A stretch of DNA of 64,000 bases from Fomitopsis serialis. Lineage: Eukaryota > Basidiomycota > Agaricomycetes > Polyporales > Fomitopsidaceae. The notes beneath the pieces were generated by a model. That model was given only the letters and a program-made list of their open reading frames with translations. It did no database searches and was not told where the DNA came from. A program made the translations under genes and the position numbers. Shown here in pieces: positions 11,274 through 23,460 of this stretch. The stretch is taken from contig NW_025954964.1 of assembly GCF_022376445.1 (NCBI RefSeq), forward strand, positions 1 through 64,000, in the 5' to 3' direction. Position 1 is the first letter of the stretch. Each line of letters begins with the position of its first letter.

Positions 11274-12740
11274 TCAATGACGGGCTATGTGATGTGGGCC
11301 TTACGCTTCGAGCTCTAGCTACGATGGATCGTCACGTCAGTTTACCCATAACTAATACTCTATTTAGTGGAATGCGTGTATATGGTATTGCAGGACTGTT
11401 GCAGGATTCATTCTGGCGTTTTATATGAGATCGTACCCGCACAACGTGAAGGCACGCCGGTCACCGCCGTTCAACACACTGTTCGGATGCAAACGTGTAC
11501 GGGCTGCTCTTGGGCTATTATAGTTCGCGGCTAAGTATCATTCAGGTGAATGTCTGGCAGCTTGCCCCGATAAGATCTGCTTGAATCTGGCACCCGGTCC
11601 AGCGCACACGAATTGCCTAATTCGACTGATTGCGCTCGGTACGATCGTGATCTTCGAGTGTCGCGGTTATGTCCGTTGCGACCCTGCGTTTGGACATCTA
11701 TGGACGCTGGAGGCGACGGTCTAGCTAGCAATGTGGATCCAGTGCCAATACCAGTGGAACTCTCTTCCTATTCTTGCATTACACCAATAGCCGTTGCTCG
11801 GGATAAGCCAGTCTTCGCCATGAAGCCTGAGTCCTTCTCTTTGATTGGTGCGTTCTTGGTCAATTTGACGAAGTCTGGCAGGTCGTTCGTCTCGTCACTG
11901 TCTCATCTTGATGATGGGCGCTGACCCGGAGAAGATTGCACGGTAGGCGCCACCGTGCCCGTCAAGTTTCAACACTAAGGGGTGAGATACAGTTGAGATC
12001 GTTCTACATCGGCCGCTGGCATACTCTCATTAGCAGATACATCGCAACGCGAAGGCACGGAACAGCGACGTACTCAACCACTTACTGGCACTACGCAGAC
12101 AGACGGGCATTCTTACTAGGACGCCGCCGCACAGCTTAAGGGGAGTTAGATAAGTATGTATAAAGCGAAGGTTGACCTGGGTGCCGTGGCGTCCGGATGG
12201 CGGTTTGGCGGGTGTCTTTGACAGACGTATGATGCTGGTACGAGGTTACGTTACTAGCGTGATTAGGACCTCACTTGATGCGGCGTGTACCAGTGCGAGG
12301 TGTTCTTGAACCACACTGCCGTGTACTCAGAGCCGCCCATTATGCAAACACGACCTCCCGGATGCGCCCACTTTGACTCGAGGAAACAAAATACGGTGCG
12401 GTCTCGCTCTGCAATGAGAAAATCAAAGACTTACTAATCGACGTTATTGTTAGCTGAGACATGGTGCGTTCAGCCAGGCGTAGGTTCCGCTAGTGTCCGA
12501 ACGCGTCGCGAGGGCGCTCTGCGGTTCCTGTGATGTGGCTGTCAGTTCGTCGTGCGAGCATGGTGTCCCACGAAGCCTGTACTGGCATCACATATAGCAT
12601 TCGGCACAATCAAGACTGTGCCTCATACGGCACGCCGAGCGATACTAGTTCGAAGCCGCTTGTCTGACCAAGTCTTCTGCCGTCCGACCATTCCGCAAGG
12701 CCCCCTCTAGGCATCGACATCTTCTCTTTCTCCTCCACGA
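11274..12740. other. Intergenic DNA between copies B and C
   Basis: No convincing gene. It contains one member of the repeated 3' flank described separately (11604-11690). Short frames such as the plus-strand one at 11613-11924 have no recognisable features. Confidence 0.55.
11604..11690 (+). repeat. Duplicated 3' flank of the membrane-protein copies
   Basis: About 85 bases here resemble 14795-14872, sharing the words ttgcctaatt and tcggtacgatcgtgatct and the end gtccgt. The two stand about 330 and 255 bases downstream of the stop codons of copies B and C. This shows that B and C arose by duplication of a segment larger than the coding region. Confidence 0.7.
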
Positions 12741-14542
12741 TCTGGATGCCTTCAATCTGCTCCCAGCGCGACTAGCTGCAGGTCTGCTCGTCGCCTCACT
12801 AGTTCGATATACCTTTGCAGTGGGTAATACGACGTGTGCCAGCAATGCGCTCGATTGGTATACTGACGCGTCGGGGAAACACCATGTTCGTCGCTCTCAT
12901 CCCGGAAGCTGCTTGCTCGCCGCGCTGACCTCTATCCCGCGGTATAAGGCATGACATATCAGAGGCTACGGCAGATCTGTAACAGCCAATGTGCGTTTGA
13001 CATAGTATTCTTCCAGTGTTGGCGATGTATCACCGGCTAATTCGGCTTTGCAGATGAAGTACCATCAATGCCCTTCGCTTTACCTGGCGATCTCTGCAAT
13101 GACCAGCTCGGTATGTACTATGATGTTCAGGCCTGATTTGTGCGAACTCAAACGTCGATCTACTAGGTTTCTGCTGCTGTAACTCCATCTCATATGCACT
13201 GAGCATGCTCTGCTTCAAGTATGTACTGACTGGATCGCAAACGTCCACATGTACAATCTCAGAGAACATGGTCTGTAGCTGTCAGTGGCTTGCGAATACC
13301 ACTCAAGATCCTCACGGCTGGGATGCTGGTGCGTCATACAGTGAATGCGAGCCATCTCAGCTTACTGACAAGTCGCTGCCATTACTTTTGTCAGATGATC
13401 CGACAACGTTCTACCTCTATCACTGGAGCAACCCGGGCGCGACTGGAGTATATTGCGGAGACGGGACGAATCAGACGTGAGGAACCTTTCTTTCTGCGGT
13501 CTTCTGATTGTAAGATGGTGCATGCGCTTACGTTGATCACAGGCTTCCGGCTAACATTCAAAGTGCTGTCTGCAATGAGAATATACGTCTGGATGACTTC
13601 CTTTACACTGTATTCTGGAACAGCGGGGACTGGTACGTCTTCATTCGGAAGGTTGACGAAAATGAGTCTCATGTCTGATACCCAGGTACTAGTGAGCATC
13701 CGCTTTCGACTGACGAATTTTTGCACTTAAAAGATGCACCTACCACAGCATGTACACGAAGGAATATGCCCAGCAACAACAGGCCACGAACAAGAGCCAG
13801 ACGTTCACACACTGTCCTAATAACTCCGAGACATCGTCATCCGTGCAAATCACCGGAACCGCAACTCACATCAGAACGCGCGCCACGACTCGGACAACGT
13901 CTTCCAGCACGACGCAGACCGTCCCACCAGGGAAGAGTTCTGACATCGATATCGGGGCTGTCGTAGGGGGAACCGTTGGCGGTGTGGCAGCTGTAGCCGC
14001 GGTGGCGCTGAGCGCCGCATTGCTGATGATGAGGAACAGGAGGCATCGTTGCCCGAAGCCCATTCTTGACCTCTCAGACACTGACGGCGACCCGCAGTCA
14101 ACAGTGTCAGCCTATCCGCTTGAGGCCCACACTGTTACCCCATTCACCATTCAATCCGATGGAGATCGCGGTAAGTTGCCCGATGCAATGATGACCGCAT
14201 ATGTTTAATTCTGATATATTGCCACATAAAGGAGACACACATAATGAGGGCGCTCCACCGACGAACGAGAAGTATGCATTGCTACGGCACGACGGACTTA
14301 CAGCTGGCACCTCGATCACGGGTTCAGACTTGCACAAAGACACATCGTCTAGCAGTGGAACGTTGGGAACTCGCGTCGCAACCTCTGGTGTATCAGCTGC
14401 AGTCAAGTCAGGCGCTGTCAGTGGACCACTCCCGAGTTTCACTACTATGATGGAGCAGGATGCGGGAAGACTCGTGATCGATGAGACGCGGCTTCCCCCT
14501 GCCTACCGTCCGGAGTGGCAGGCTGAGCGCTTAATGGTTTGA
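12741..14542 (+). pseudogene. Cysteine-rich PPxY membrane protein family, copy C (exon 1 broken)
   Basis: Exons 2-10 are clean and in phase: 12949-12990, 13054-13110, 13167-13218, 13279-13328, 13395-13476, 13543-13632, 13686-13691 (micro-exon), 13749-14170 and 14232-14542. They encode TYQRLRQICNSQ, FCCCNSISYALSMLCF, YCGDGTNQT and AVCNEN. A Thr/Ser stalk follows, then a membrane helix (GGVAAVAAVALSAALLMM) with RNRRHR after it, and the tail MEQDAGRLVIDETRLPPAY. Exon 1 (ending at 12885) still shows NTTCASNALDWYTDA but shifts frame by one base before the expected GETPC, and its hydrophobic leader has no in-frame ATG that I can find. Either the gene is freshly inactivated at its 5' end, or a consensus deletion hides a working gene with a different start. 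Copy C is otherwise as complete as copy A. Confidence 0.7.
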
Positions 14543-15766
14543 AGGCCGATCTCTAACATTCCTCATACCGAGATCTCAACGTATCGGGGTTCCGGCGGCG
14601 GATCATCACTTCATACTCCTTCGATGACGATTCTTGTTATTTAAGTATGTGGTTATACTAAGGTAGTACATGGGATTTCATATATACCCGCACACTTGAC
14701 AAAGTACTCAGACACAGACAGCGAGGGAATTACCTATGGTCTGTCCTAACATAATGACGGACCCCGGAGCCTGGCCCCCCGAGTACCTAGTACATGAGTT
14801 GCCTAATTTGGACAGGTTGCGTTCGGTACGATCGTGATCTCGGGTGTGGCGGGTAATGTCCGTGGCATCAACCTCCTTGCCAATGCCAGCGCAAATTGAG
14901 CGTAACTATCATCTTGCTTCGGAAGTTGCCTAGAGTTAGTCAATCTTTGTAGTGCTCCTCGGGCCGCACTGTATGCACCGAGACATCGTCTTGCCCAACA
15001 TATCGGCAGAGGTCGCACGGAGTTCTCGAAGTCGGATCACCCTGAAGTGTGATCTTGATTGTATCGACTTGCCCGGAGGTCTTGAATAGTCGTCGGGTTC
15101 AAGAGCTGCTAGAGCCCAACGCGTACCTTCATATGCCATGACCGGTAGTTGCAGCAATTTTCCATGGCCGCACCATCTGGGGCTGGAGGTAAGCATTGTC
15201 ATATTAGTATGTTCATAATATTTCTTGGATGGGATGAGACAAGACTCATTGCTTCAATGGATATGCGGTCCTGCGTTGAGCGTACATGAGCAACGTGAGT
15301 ATGATAAGTATGTACGTCGCGTCAAGAGAAGCCTAGATGGCGTGATGGCGCCATCATCCGGCGTTTCGCCATAGCGCTGTGGAATGTCTCTATGCAGAAT
15401 CTCCGCACTGCGCCAGCCGAAGACGACGGTCATTGTGAGTTCATCCCTCGGTCCCTGATCCTCGCTTCTGATTCGCCACTATTCAGCACCGAGCATAGTT
15501 ACCTCGCGCCATTCAAGGTGGTTCTTCCGCGAGCCCTCGCTCATACTTATCAATCCCGTCTGCCTCAGTAGCCACTCTCGTGCCTGATAGGCTCCTGTAT
15601 GAAAGTTCGTCCTGTGTGAATCATGACTTCCGCTCCGTCTCGCGCTCCGCTTTCGCTCACTTGAACGGACGCGACACCTCGACGAGAACGGCTTGTTCTT
15701 GACGACCATGACGACCCAGGGCGCATCTGCGAAGGTACGCTCTCGGGCAAGGAGTCCATCAACTCC
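14543..15766. other. Intergenic DNA between copy C and the transporter
   Basis: Holds the second member of the duplicated 3' flank (14795-14872) and, at 15370-15384, a short word related to the palindrome cluster near 6030. No gene recognised. An open frame runs upstream of 15767 in phase with the transporter, so part of its N-terminus may lie here. Confidence 0.55.
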
Positions 15767-17509
15767 GTGGAGGAGACGAAGCAGGACGTCCCTTTGTCTG
15801 ATGCGCACCGAGCAAAGCTGGAGCGCAGGCTCGTCCGCAAGTTGGACGCACGTCTACTCCCCATCCTCACCGTCCTCTATCTACTTTCTTTCCTCGATCG
15901 TTCCAACATCGGGAATGCTAAACTGGATGGGTTAACGACGGACCTCAAGATGACCCAGGCTGACTATCTGAACGCCTTGACATTGGTGGAGTCGTCATCA
16001 ATTGAGGCATGCATAGATATCCTAACCCTACAGCAGTACTTCCTGGGATACGTGCTATTCGAGATCCCAAGAACATGGTCCTCAAACGTCTGACGCCGCG
16101 ACTATGGCTCCCGACTATAATGGTCGTCTGGGGTATAGTGTCTACACTGATGGGTCTCGTACACAACTACGCTGGCCTCTTAGCTGTGGTAAGACCCTGC
16201 TAGTCCGAGTACATATGATTGCTAACCACACAGCATCTGTAGCGTTTCTTCCTGGGTGCCACAGAGGCCGGTCTCTTTCCTGGCGTTGTGTACTACTTAT
16301 CATGCTGGTACAAGCGGAAAGAACAACACTTCCGCATCTCTATTTTTTCAGCGCTGCTAGCCTCGCAGGTAAGTGCTGGATGAACTCGTCTGCAGCGACA
16401 CCAGAACTTACCTTAGCTAGGGGCCTTCGGTGGTGCTCTTGCGTATGCTATCGGGAAAATGGACGGGATCGGTCGCAAGTCTGGGTGGTCCTGGATATTC
16501 ATCATAGAGGTAAGACCACCCAAGCCAGGTATCCAGGCATCGCGTGGTCTTACCGAGGTCTTCGTAGGGCTTGCTAACCATAGTGATCGCACTGCTGTCC
16601 TATGTTTGGGTGCACAACTACCCGGATACTGTCTCCTTCTTGAGCCCAGAAGAGAAGACACTTCTGCATGAACGACTCCGCGCCGACAATGATGCGCTCA
16701 GCGGCGAGACGTTCCGCTGGCCATATGTCAAGAAAGCGTTCGAAGACGTTGCCGTGTGGCTCTACTGCTTGTGCTTTGTCGGGTGCTCGTTGCCTCTGTA
16801 CACACTTTCGCTGTTCTTGGTGAGTAGATTTGCAATCCTCAATAGCAGTCGTGAACGAGACTTCCCCTTGCAGCCTACCATCATCGCAGACCTTGGGTAC
16901 GCAGCGGCCGAAGCCCAGCTCCTCACCGTGCCGCCATACTTCGTTGCGACCGTCCTCACGTTCGCGACCGCGTGGGGCTCACACTTGCTCAACCGTCGGG
17001 CACCGTTCATAATCATCGGCGCGATTCTGCCATCATTGGCTATATCATCCTCATCGCCTCCGCGACGTCGGGCGTCCAGTACTTCGCCACATTCCTGTGT
17101 GCGGGCGGCATCTATCCAGCTACGCGATTACGCTGTCATGGCCCGCGAACAACGTTCTGGACAGCTCAAACGTGCCGTAGCGTGTGCATTGCAGATCAGT
17201 GTCGGAAACGTGGGTCGCCCTGCCCTCTTTCAGTTGAAGATAGCTCTACGCGCGTGCGTGCAGGGCCTGGGAGCGATCGTAGGCACGCAGTTGTACAGAT
17301 ACGCGCCGCGCTTCTACCTCGGCCACGGCTTTGCCATCGGGTACCTCGTCCTCGTCAGCGCCGCTGCCGCGCTCAACTGGTACGTACTCGCGAGGCGGAA
17401 CAGGGAGAAGGAGCGGTTGCTGCAGTCCGGTGAAATCAGCGAGAAAGACGACGAAGAGAGCCGTTTGCTGCTGGGCGACGAGCATCCGCTCTGGAAGTTC
17501 CAGGTGTAG
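15767..17509 (+). pseudogene. MFS anion:cation symporter (Dal5/Tna1-like), frame-broken
   Basis: The product is clearly a major facilitator of the fungal ACS family, which imports allantoate, nicotinate, pantothenate and similar acids. Segments in order: RRLVRKLDARLLPILTVLYL and SFLDRSNIGNAKLDGL (TM1 and its loop signature), QYFLGYVLFEIP, NMVLKRLTPRLWLP, RFFLGATEAGLFPGV, CWYKRKEQ, SFLSPEEKTLLHERL, PTIIADLGY, GTQLYRYAPRFYLGHG and the acidic C-terminus. Introns of normal size are visible, for example at about 16189-16241 and 16370-16420. The frame breaks by one base near 16068 (after FEIP), in a run of six T at 16343-16348, and three more times between about 17030 and 17155. Read literally it is a pseudogene; all breaks are single missing bases, so a sequence-quality cause is possible. 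The upstream frame is open, so the start is not certain. Confidence 0.7.
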
Positions 17510-17836
17510 TTCGAGGTTCACCGCCGGATGTGTTCCTCGTTGTATTATGTTATGATAGACGACGAACGTTCATAAGCAATGATGAACTTCTGCTCAACCC
17601 GGGACGATTGCGTCTCACCTCACTGGCGATATGTCAATGCGTAGCATCGGATTTATGGATAACAACAGAGGTATTTAGGCAAAACGCCGACGACATATGC
17701 CAAGTAAGTGTTCCAAGTAAACGATAAAGAGATGAGGGTTCAACAAAACTGACGAACTAGACGAAGTCTAAAATAGTATACAGCCGCCTGAACAGAGTCT
17801 CAGAAGCCCATGCAACCCGCGACTCGGGAGCGTGCC

Positions 17837-19543
17837 TCATCCCGAGCCTGAGTACACCGTGCGGTATTCCGGAGGCAACCGCGACTCCTGTATAGTGTAT
17901 CCCCCGTCGTGCTCTCGTATTCCAGCTCCTACCGCCGGCTCCTGTCAGCGCTGCGCGGCGGACTGTTGGTTCTTACGCTCCCTTCATTCTCCCGCGGCCA
18001 AGGGGCGATCATTGCACGAGCGGACGGATAGTCTGGTATTTCGGTTGTGTTATCCGGGGCTGCTCGCATCGGATACGAGGCGTGCAATAGTACGTCTGTC
18101 TCGCGGTGGGCAGCAGGGATGGTGAAGTCAGATCTTAGTCGGATACCGCTATGAGTCACGAATCAATATGATGGTGCGGCATGTCACTCACGGAATGGTC
18201 TCGCATCCAGAAGCTGAGGTGGAGATTGGCCGAGGAAAGGAGTGACACGAGCGGTAGAGTTGTCCGCTGGCTTGTTCTCTGTCACGTCCATTTTTGAACG
18301 AGGACGCTCAACCCTAGGCCGCTTCATGATGTAGATGACGATTGCGCCAAGAAGCACGAACGCCAATGCACCGCCAAGGGTGGCACCGACCACCGCTACA
18401 GTAGTGGTGTCGGCCTTCACAATTGACGTTTGTGAGGTGGGATGGATCGTGGCCTGTCCTACGGTGGTCGAAGTAGCAGTGGTTCCAGTGTTATTCGGGC
18501 AAAGGTCAAGAGATTGGTCGTTGTGCATCGCTAGGTTTGCTTGGCGAGCTCTTCGTAAGTTGAGCTGTCAATGAGGGCTGTGAGATGACAGTATGACCGC
18601 GGCCGTTGGCACCTATATCGATACTCACAAGTCCCTGGAAGGAATACGTCATGTTATAAGTTAGTTGCTCATGCACTGTGTACGTCGAACATACCATGAG
18701 CCATCAGGCCAGAATATGCTATACAAGAAGTCGCTGAGACGAATTCCCTGTTGACAAACTACTCGCTGGAGGCTGTCCGGTAATCTTTGAAATAATTAGG
18801 ATGCAAAATAACCTAGCGAAATGGCCTAGGCTTACGTCTGGTTGTACCCATCCCCGCAGTACATACCGTTATTTGGAGTATTTGTACTCCATCGCCATCT
18901 ATAGAAATCGCCAGCAACTGCACACCAGCCACCTGGATCATTCGGTGTTGGACGGATTGAACTGGGTCCACGTACCACCAGAGTGGCCACCGTCGGTCAC
19001 CCCGTATTCGTCCCATTGGCACTGTATTGCGACAAAGGGAAGTACGAATGCGTAGAACGACGGAAGTAATGGCAACGTACTTCAAGCACAAGTTTCGCAG
19101 AGACCATGCAATTGAGTTGCAACAACAATGCCTTCTTCCCGCCGTCAATATCTCTTCCGACACACCAGATGACGCGAAGGTGAGCATACTCATGGATCAT
19201 CACACTGGTCTGCTGAGCCGTCTATGGCCAGGTTGGGTGGTATCTATGACGCGATTCACATTTTGAGTATCGTGTCACGATTTCACGACGTCAAAGACGC
19301 AACGAACAGTTGCTATTGCATATTTGACGCAGTCGTTGGTATGTCATGCCTATAAACAATCAGAATGAGCGCATGCCTCTCGCCTGAGTCAACATAGACA
19401 TCCGTACATGGGTCTCTCCAATAGCGCTGGTATACCAGTCAAGGGTCTCGCTACCATCAAGCAAGCGGGCGCGGATGAACCAGCTATTGGCGCGGATAGA
19501 AGGATAGAATGAGGATGGCTGTGAACTGTATCCACCGAGACAT
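17837..19543 (-). pseudogene. Cysteine-rich PPxY membrane protein family, copy D (broken)
   Basis: Same gene plan as copy E on the same strand. Seen in order: MSRWIQFTAILILSFY leader, GSETLDWYTSAIGET, TYQRLRQICNSN, CCCNSIAWSLRNLCL, QCQWDEYGVTDGGHS, MYCGDGYNQT, RVVCQQGIRLSDFLYSIFW, a 6-nt micro-exon, HNDQSLDLCPNNT, and the helix ATLGGALAFVLLGAIVIYI with basic residues after it. The last exon ends SRLPPEYRTVYSGSG. Exon 1 carries two or three one-base shifts (near 19490, 19465 and 19408), and the exon before the stalk shifts again near 18525. The cysteine exons themselves keep normal splice sites. It is either a pseudogene or an indel-damaged consensus. Confidence 0.7.
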
Positions 19544-20995
19544 GTACGCAGGGATAGGTTTGGGGAACATGGGGCCTTGGCAAAAGGGGAGGCAGAAGCG
19601 TATTTCTAGCTCACCCTGCGGCAGATCATGGACAGCCATCGACTTCGGTGTTTTCGGCGTTTCTCGAAACTGCATTCAGGTTCATGATGATCATGGTGAT
19701 TACTGGCATAACCACATTGCACCAGACGTGTGACAGCTGAACCTTACTGAGGCTGGCGATGCAAATCAGCATCAGATATATGGACGGAACAAAGATGACT
19801 TCGAGCTGCACCTATCGAATCATGCTACAACTTGGGTGTAATTATGGAGGGCGCACCAGTTATGCCCAGAGAGGGGAGAGCCTCAGCTGAATACACAGGC
19901 CGCAGTGTATCTGTACGCCTTGCAGAAGAGGTTGATAAGCTCGGAGTACAGCCTTCAAGGGAAACCTGTGCTCTTCGTGAATGGAAATCGAGTACTGGCC
20001 ATGGTATGGCGGGCGTCGGTGAAACGTACATAGCGCTGATTGAATGAGGCGATCAGCGAACCGTTTTTGGCGGCATCCACGAGTCAGTTGGCCTCCTTGT
20101 ACATGTGCAGTACATCACACTACAGAACGGGCAATTTCGATGATTATTCGCTTCCGAGATTTCATATCGTGCCGCGGTGATAGAAAAGATTGCAACTGTC
20201 AGAATGCAGCGACCAGTAGGACACCGAGTCGTGCTGACTGTATACCTGGCCTGGCTTGGGCCTGGCGCCATTCTTTCAATGGATTACGGCGCATCTGTGT
20301 AATAGGTCACTAACTGCAGCTGTGCACACTGAGGTAAATGCCATTCCCACCTGAGTCCGCACTGAAGCCGTCTGATGCTGCACCAGTATGTCTAGACACT
20401 CACATGTCTTCCTAGGGCCCCGGTACTCAGTGCTTATAAGTACACTGGCGCATACGATCTCACCTGCGTCAATAACCACTGCAAACCGAACGGCCTTTCC
20501 TCCTACTCTTCGTTTGACTCCGACTCCATCCGGATCAGTAGGAATCCTCAATTCGTGGTAAGGAATTTGACCGCACGACATATGATGAGACTTCGAGGCA
20601 TGGCACGGGCTGCCAATGGCGTTCGATACCATGCCAAAGTCTGATCGACTCCAAGTCCAATGGCACGGTACCATCAGACAAGGAGACCCTGACGACTGCC
20701 CGCTCGGAAGGTTTGAAGGAACGTCTTGCAGTGTCCACGTATGCCTGGGAGATTAATCCGACACCCATGACTCAAGCTAGCCTATATACCATTGAATACG
20801 AGGCTAAGCGCTGATCAAGGTACGGACCCGTATGGCAGGGCAACGTCCTATCCTCCAGAGCTGCCACGGCAGTGTATTCGAAGATGCCGATCCCCCATTG
20901 TGTTGCCAGAGAGCTCGAGCTGAGTTCGGGTTGCAGTGTACTGATAGGTGACTGTACTCGCGTGAAATCTTCTATAGAGTGATTCCGCTTTACTG

Positions 20996-21257
20996 TAAAT
21001 TTAAATTCAAAGCGGCGCGGGGTGTGACGTGTGACGGCCCCGCGACACTCAGGCGGCGCGGCGCGAGCGTCGGTGACCTGTGACACAAGCCTCTTGGGCG
21101 GCGGGATTTTGGTCTACCGGCGCCGCAGGCGGCGAAAATTCGTGACGTCGGAGGTTTGTCACATCCGGCGGGCTCGACTGTGACCAGTGACAACGCAGCG
21201 TCGCCGGCGTGGCGACAGGGCCTGTGACGCGTGACCGCCGCTTTGTATTTAAATTTA
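20996..21257. mobile_element. MITE-like element with 22-bp terminal inverted repeats
   Basis: The ends 20996-21017 and 21236-21257 are inverted rep eats matching at 21 of 22 positions; each begins with an AT-rich part (taaatttaaat) and continues caaagcggcg. The outermost TA on both sides could be a TA target duplication, as for Tc1/mariner-type elements. The inside is GC-rich and has no reading frame, so the element would be non-autonomous. It sits between two membrane-protein copies, D and E. Family assignment beyond 'TIR element' is inference. Confidence 0.75.
21024..21235 (+). repeat. Four GTGAC-NN-GTGAC dyads inside the MITE
   Basis: The pattern gtgac-2 nt-gtgac occurs at 21024-21035, 21073-21084, 21180-21191 and 21224-21235, all in the same orientation, with a single gtgac at 21142. 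A reverse copy, gtcacgcgtcac, lies outside the element at 21500-21511. The fixed 7-nt spacing of the half-sites suggests binding sites for a protein dimer, for example a transposase or host factor, but this is inference. Confidence 0.7.
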
Positions 21258-21750
21258 TAGTATGTATGAACGCGGGCGCATCCGCTTTCGGAAATCCTAC
21301 GACGGATTGCCAATTGGGTGTTAGGCGCTGGCGCTACACGCTCAGCCACACGGGCGACTCGCTTTCGCTTTCATGGAAATATTCCTGTGCGGCCGCAGGG
21401 AGATCCTTCTATTAATAGGGTACAATGAGATTGGTGGCGCGGGCCCGCGATGAATAAGCACGCCCGATCTAGTGTGAACACACACGTCCGTTCTGTCCCG
21501 TCACGCGTCACACGGTCGCCTTCAATACCGACTAGCCCATTGTAAGTTCTCAAATCCCAATGAATTCAAGCCAGAGCTATCGAACGTGATACTTCACTTG
21601 AACGGTGCGGCCTTCGCTGGTTCTTTCAGAAGTTGGGCTTGGACATCTGATCCGTGTGGGTTGTGCCAGGTTGCAGTTGAACTACTTACCCAACTTGAAG
21701 GAGACGCCGGCGGGTCACCAGCGAAGCATGTGAAGGCTCGCAAATGCGCT

Positions 21751-23460
21751 TCATTCCGAGTACATAGTACGGTATTCTGGAGGCAAACGCGAGAGCAACA
21801 TCTCTGCGTCGTGTTCGCGTAACTCTGTCACCGGTTGGACGAACACAGAGTTGCGTCGTATACGGCGAGGACGATTGACTTTGCCCTTCCGTTTGGGGTT
21901 CGGTGGGTGCACTCCTGTGGGTGTAGGGCTATCATCTCCCTCGGAGGTATCGGTTGGCGGTGATGTATACGAGCCATCTGGGACCAAATATGTCTCACTG
22001 TGTGTGCTGGGTGTTGACGTGCGCTCTTGGAAAACCATCAGTCTGTGACGAAGGTTGAATCAATGAAACATGCCACTCACGAGAGATCTGCTCATTTGAA
22101 GGCGGGCGGGGAGATTGACTGACGAAAGGGGTAACAATGTTGGTAGAGAAATTTGTCCAGCTCGCTGCGGCTCCGAGTCGGTCACGACTTTGTGCCCGGT
22201 CGTCTGCCACCCCCACGGCTGAACGGGACTGCCGAAGACGACGCCGCTTGACATAGTGGACGACTATGATTGCGCCAAGAAGTACAAGCCCCAATGCGCC
22301 TCCAAGGGAGCCACCGACCACTGCAACGGTGTCGCTCTTTCCCCCGACTGCGCTCGTAGGAGGCAATATGCTTGGAGTGTTCGTTCCTGACAAAGTAACA
22401 GTAATGGGAGTGCTTGAAGTAGAAGTGCAGGAGTCGAGTGACTGGTTGTTATGCAATGCCGGGTCCTGCTTTGCGAGGAATTCAAAGTTCGTGCTGTAAT
22501 GGGATTGATGAGATATCGACAAGACGGTCGCAAGAATACTCACAAGTTCCTGGACAATGAAGTCAGTGTAGCAATATGCACCTGTTAGACGCAGAATGAA
22601 CGTACCATGATCCATCAGGCCAGAATATGCTGTATAAGAAGTCACCAAGGTAGATGCCCCTGTCGCAAACTGCTTGCTGGAGGCTTTCCGGCAATCTTGA
22701 GAGAATGCAACGATGAGTAAATACCCCCGATGTTAACAAGCCAAACCTTACGTCTGATTATACCCATCCCCGCAGTACATGCCATTGTTCGGAGTACCCG
22801 AACTCCATCGGTAGTTGTAATATGCACCCGCAACTTTGCAACGATCGGATCTTTTTAGTAGTGACGCATCTAAGAAAGACACGTACCGGCAGAGTGCCCA
22901 GGGTCGTTTACACCAAATTCATCCCATTCGCAGCTTGTTGCAGACAGAGCCAAGCGCCAGTGTCAATACGAGAAGAGAAAGGATTGTCGTTGTCGGGAAC
23001 GTACTTGATGCACAACATTCGCACAGACCATGTGATGGAGTTGCAGCAACAAGTACCTAAGTTAACAGTCATCAGACTTCTGAAAGACGCTGCCAGTGGC
23101 AAGAGCATGATGGGCGTACTCAGTGGATCGTCACATTGATCTGTAGTGGCGTCGATATTCCAAGTCGGAGTCGTATCTGCGCGGCAGTTCAGGTCTCAGT
23201 ATCGTGCAATTGAGTTACAGCATACAATCGCTGTTGCATATCTGCCGCAGTCGCTGGTACGTCGCGCCTACAAAAAGGTGAAATGAGCCACTAACATTCT
23301 TATTAAACAGAAAACTCGTACACGGGGTTTCTCCGATAGCATCGATGTACCACTGAAGGGTATCGCTACCAGCATAACAAGTGGGCGCGGTTGAACCAGT
23401 TATTGGCGCTGAATAGAAGGATAGGACGAGGACGGCTGCAAGCTGAGTCCATCGAGGCAT
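21751..23460 (-). CDS. Cysteine-rich single-pass membrane protein with PPxY tail, copy E (intact)
   Basis: Ten exons give 400 codons with no frame break: 23460-23322, 23267-23226, 23176-23120, 23056-23005, 22933-22887, 22833-22752, 22695-22606, 22549-22544 (6-nt micro-exon), 22493-22081 and 22025-21751. Order of parts: leader MPRWTQLAAVLVLSFYSA, CYAGSDTLQWYIDAIGETPC, TYQRLRQICNSD, DQCDD, CCCNSITWSVRMLCI, CEWDEFGVNDPGH, MYCGDGYNQT, AVCDRG, SIFWPDGSW, the stalk, a membrane helix (GGALGLVLLGAIIVV) with KRRRLR, and the tail ending SRLPPEYRTMYSE. Exon lengths and phases match copy A except exon 6 (82 against 73 nt). Copies D and E form one subgroup (LPPEYRT tail, SIFWPDGSW), and A, B and C another (LPPAY or PPAY tail). 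The function is unknown; likely at the cell surface. Confidence 0.85.

Larger units (their letters stand above)
19544..21750. other. Intergenic DNA between copies D and E, with a MITE
   Basis: Apart from the element at 20996-21257 I recognise nothing. Minus-strand open segments at 20276-20768 lack family features. The donor- and acceptor-like words here do not chain into a consistent product. Confidence 0.5.

Noticed and set aside
20276..20768. Possible reverse transcriptase or helicase fragment on the minus strand
   Set aside because: No catalytic motif could be found and codon-level similarity to any family was not evident.
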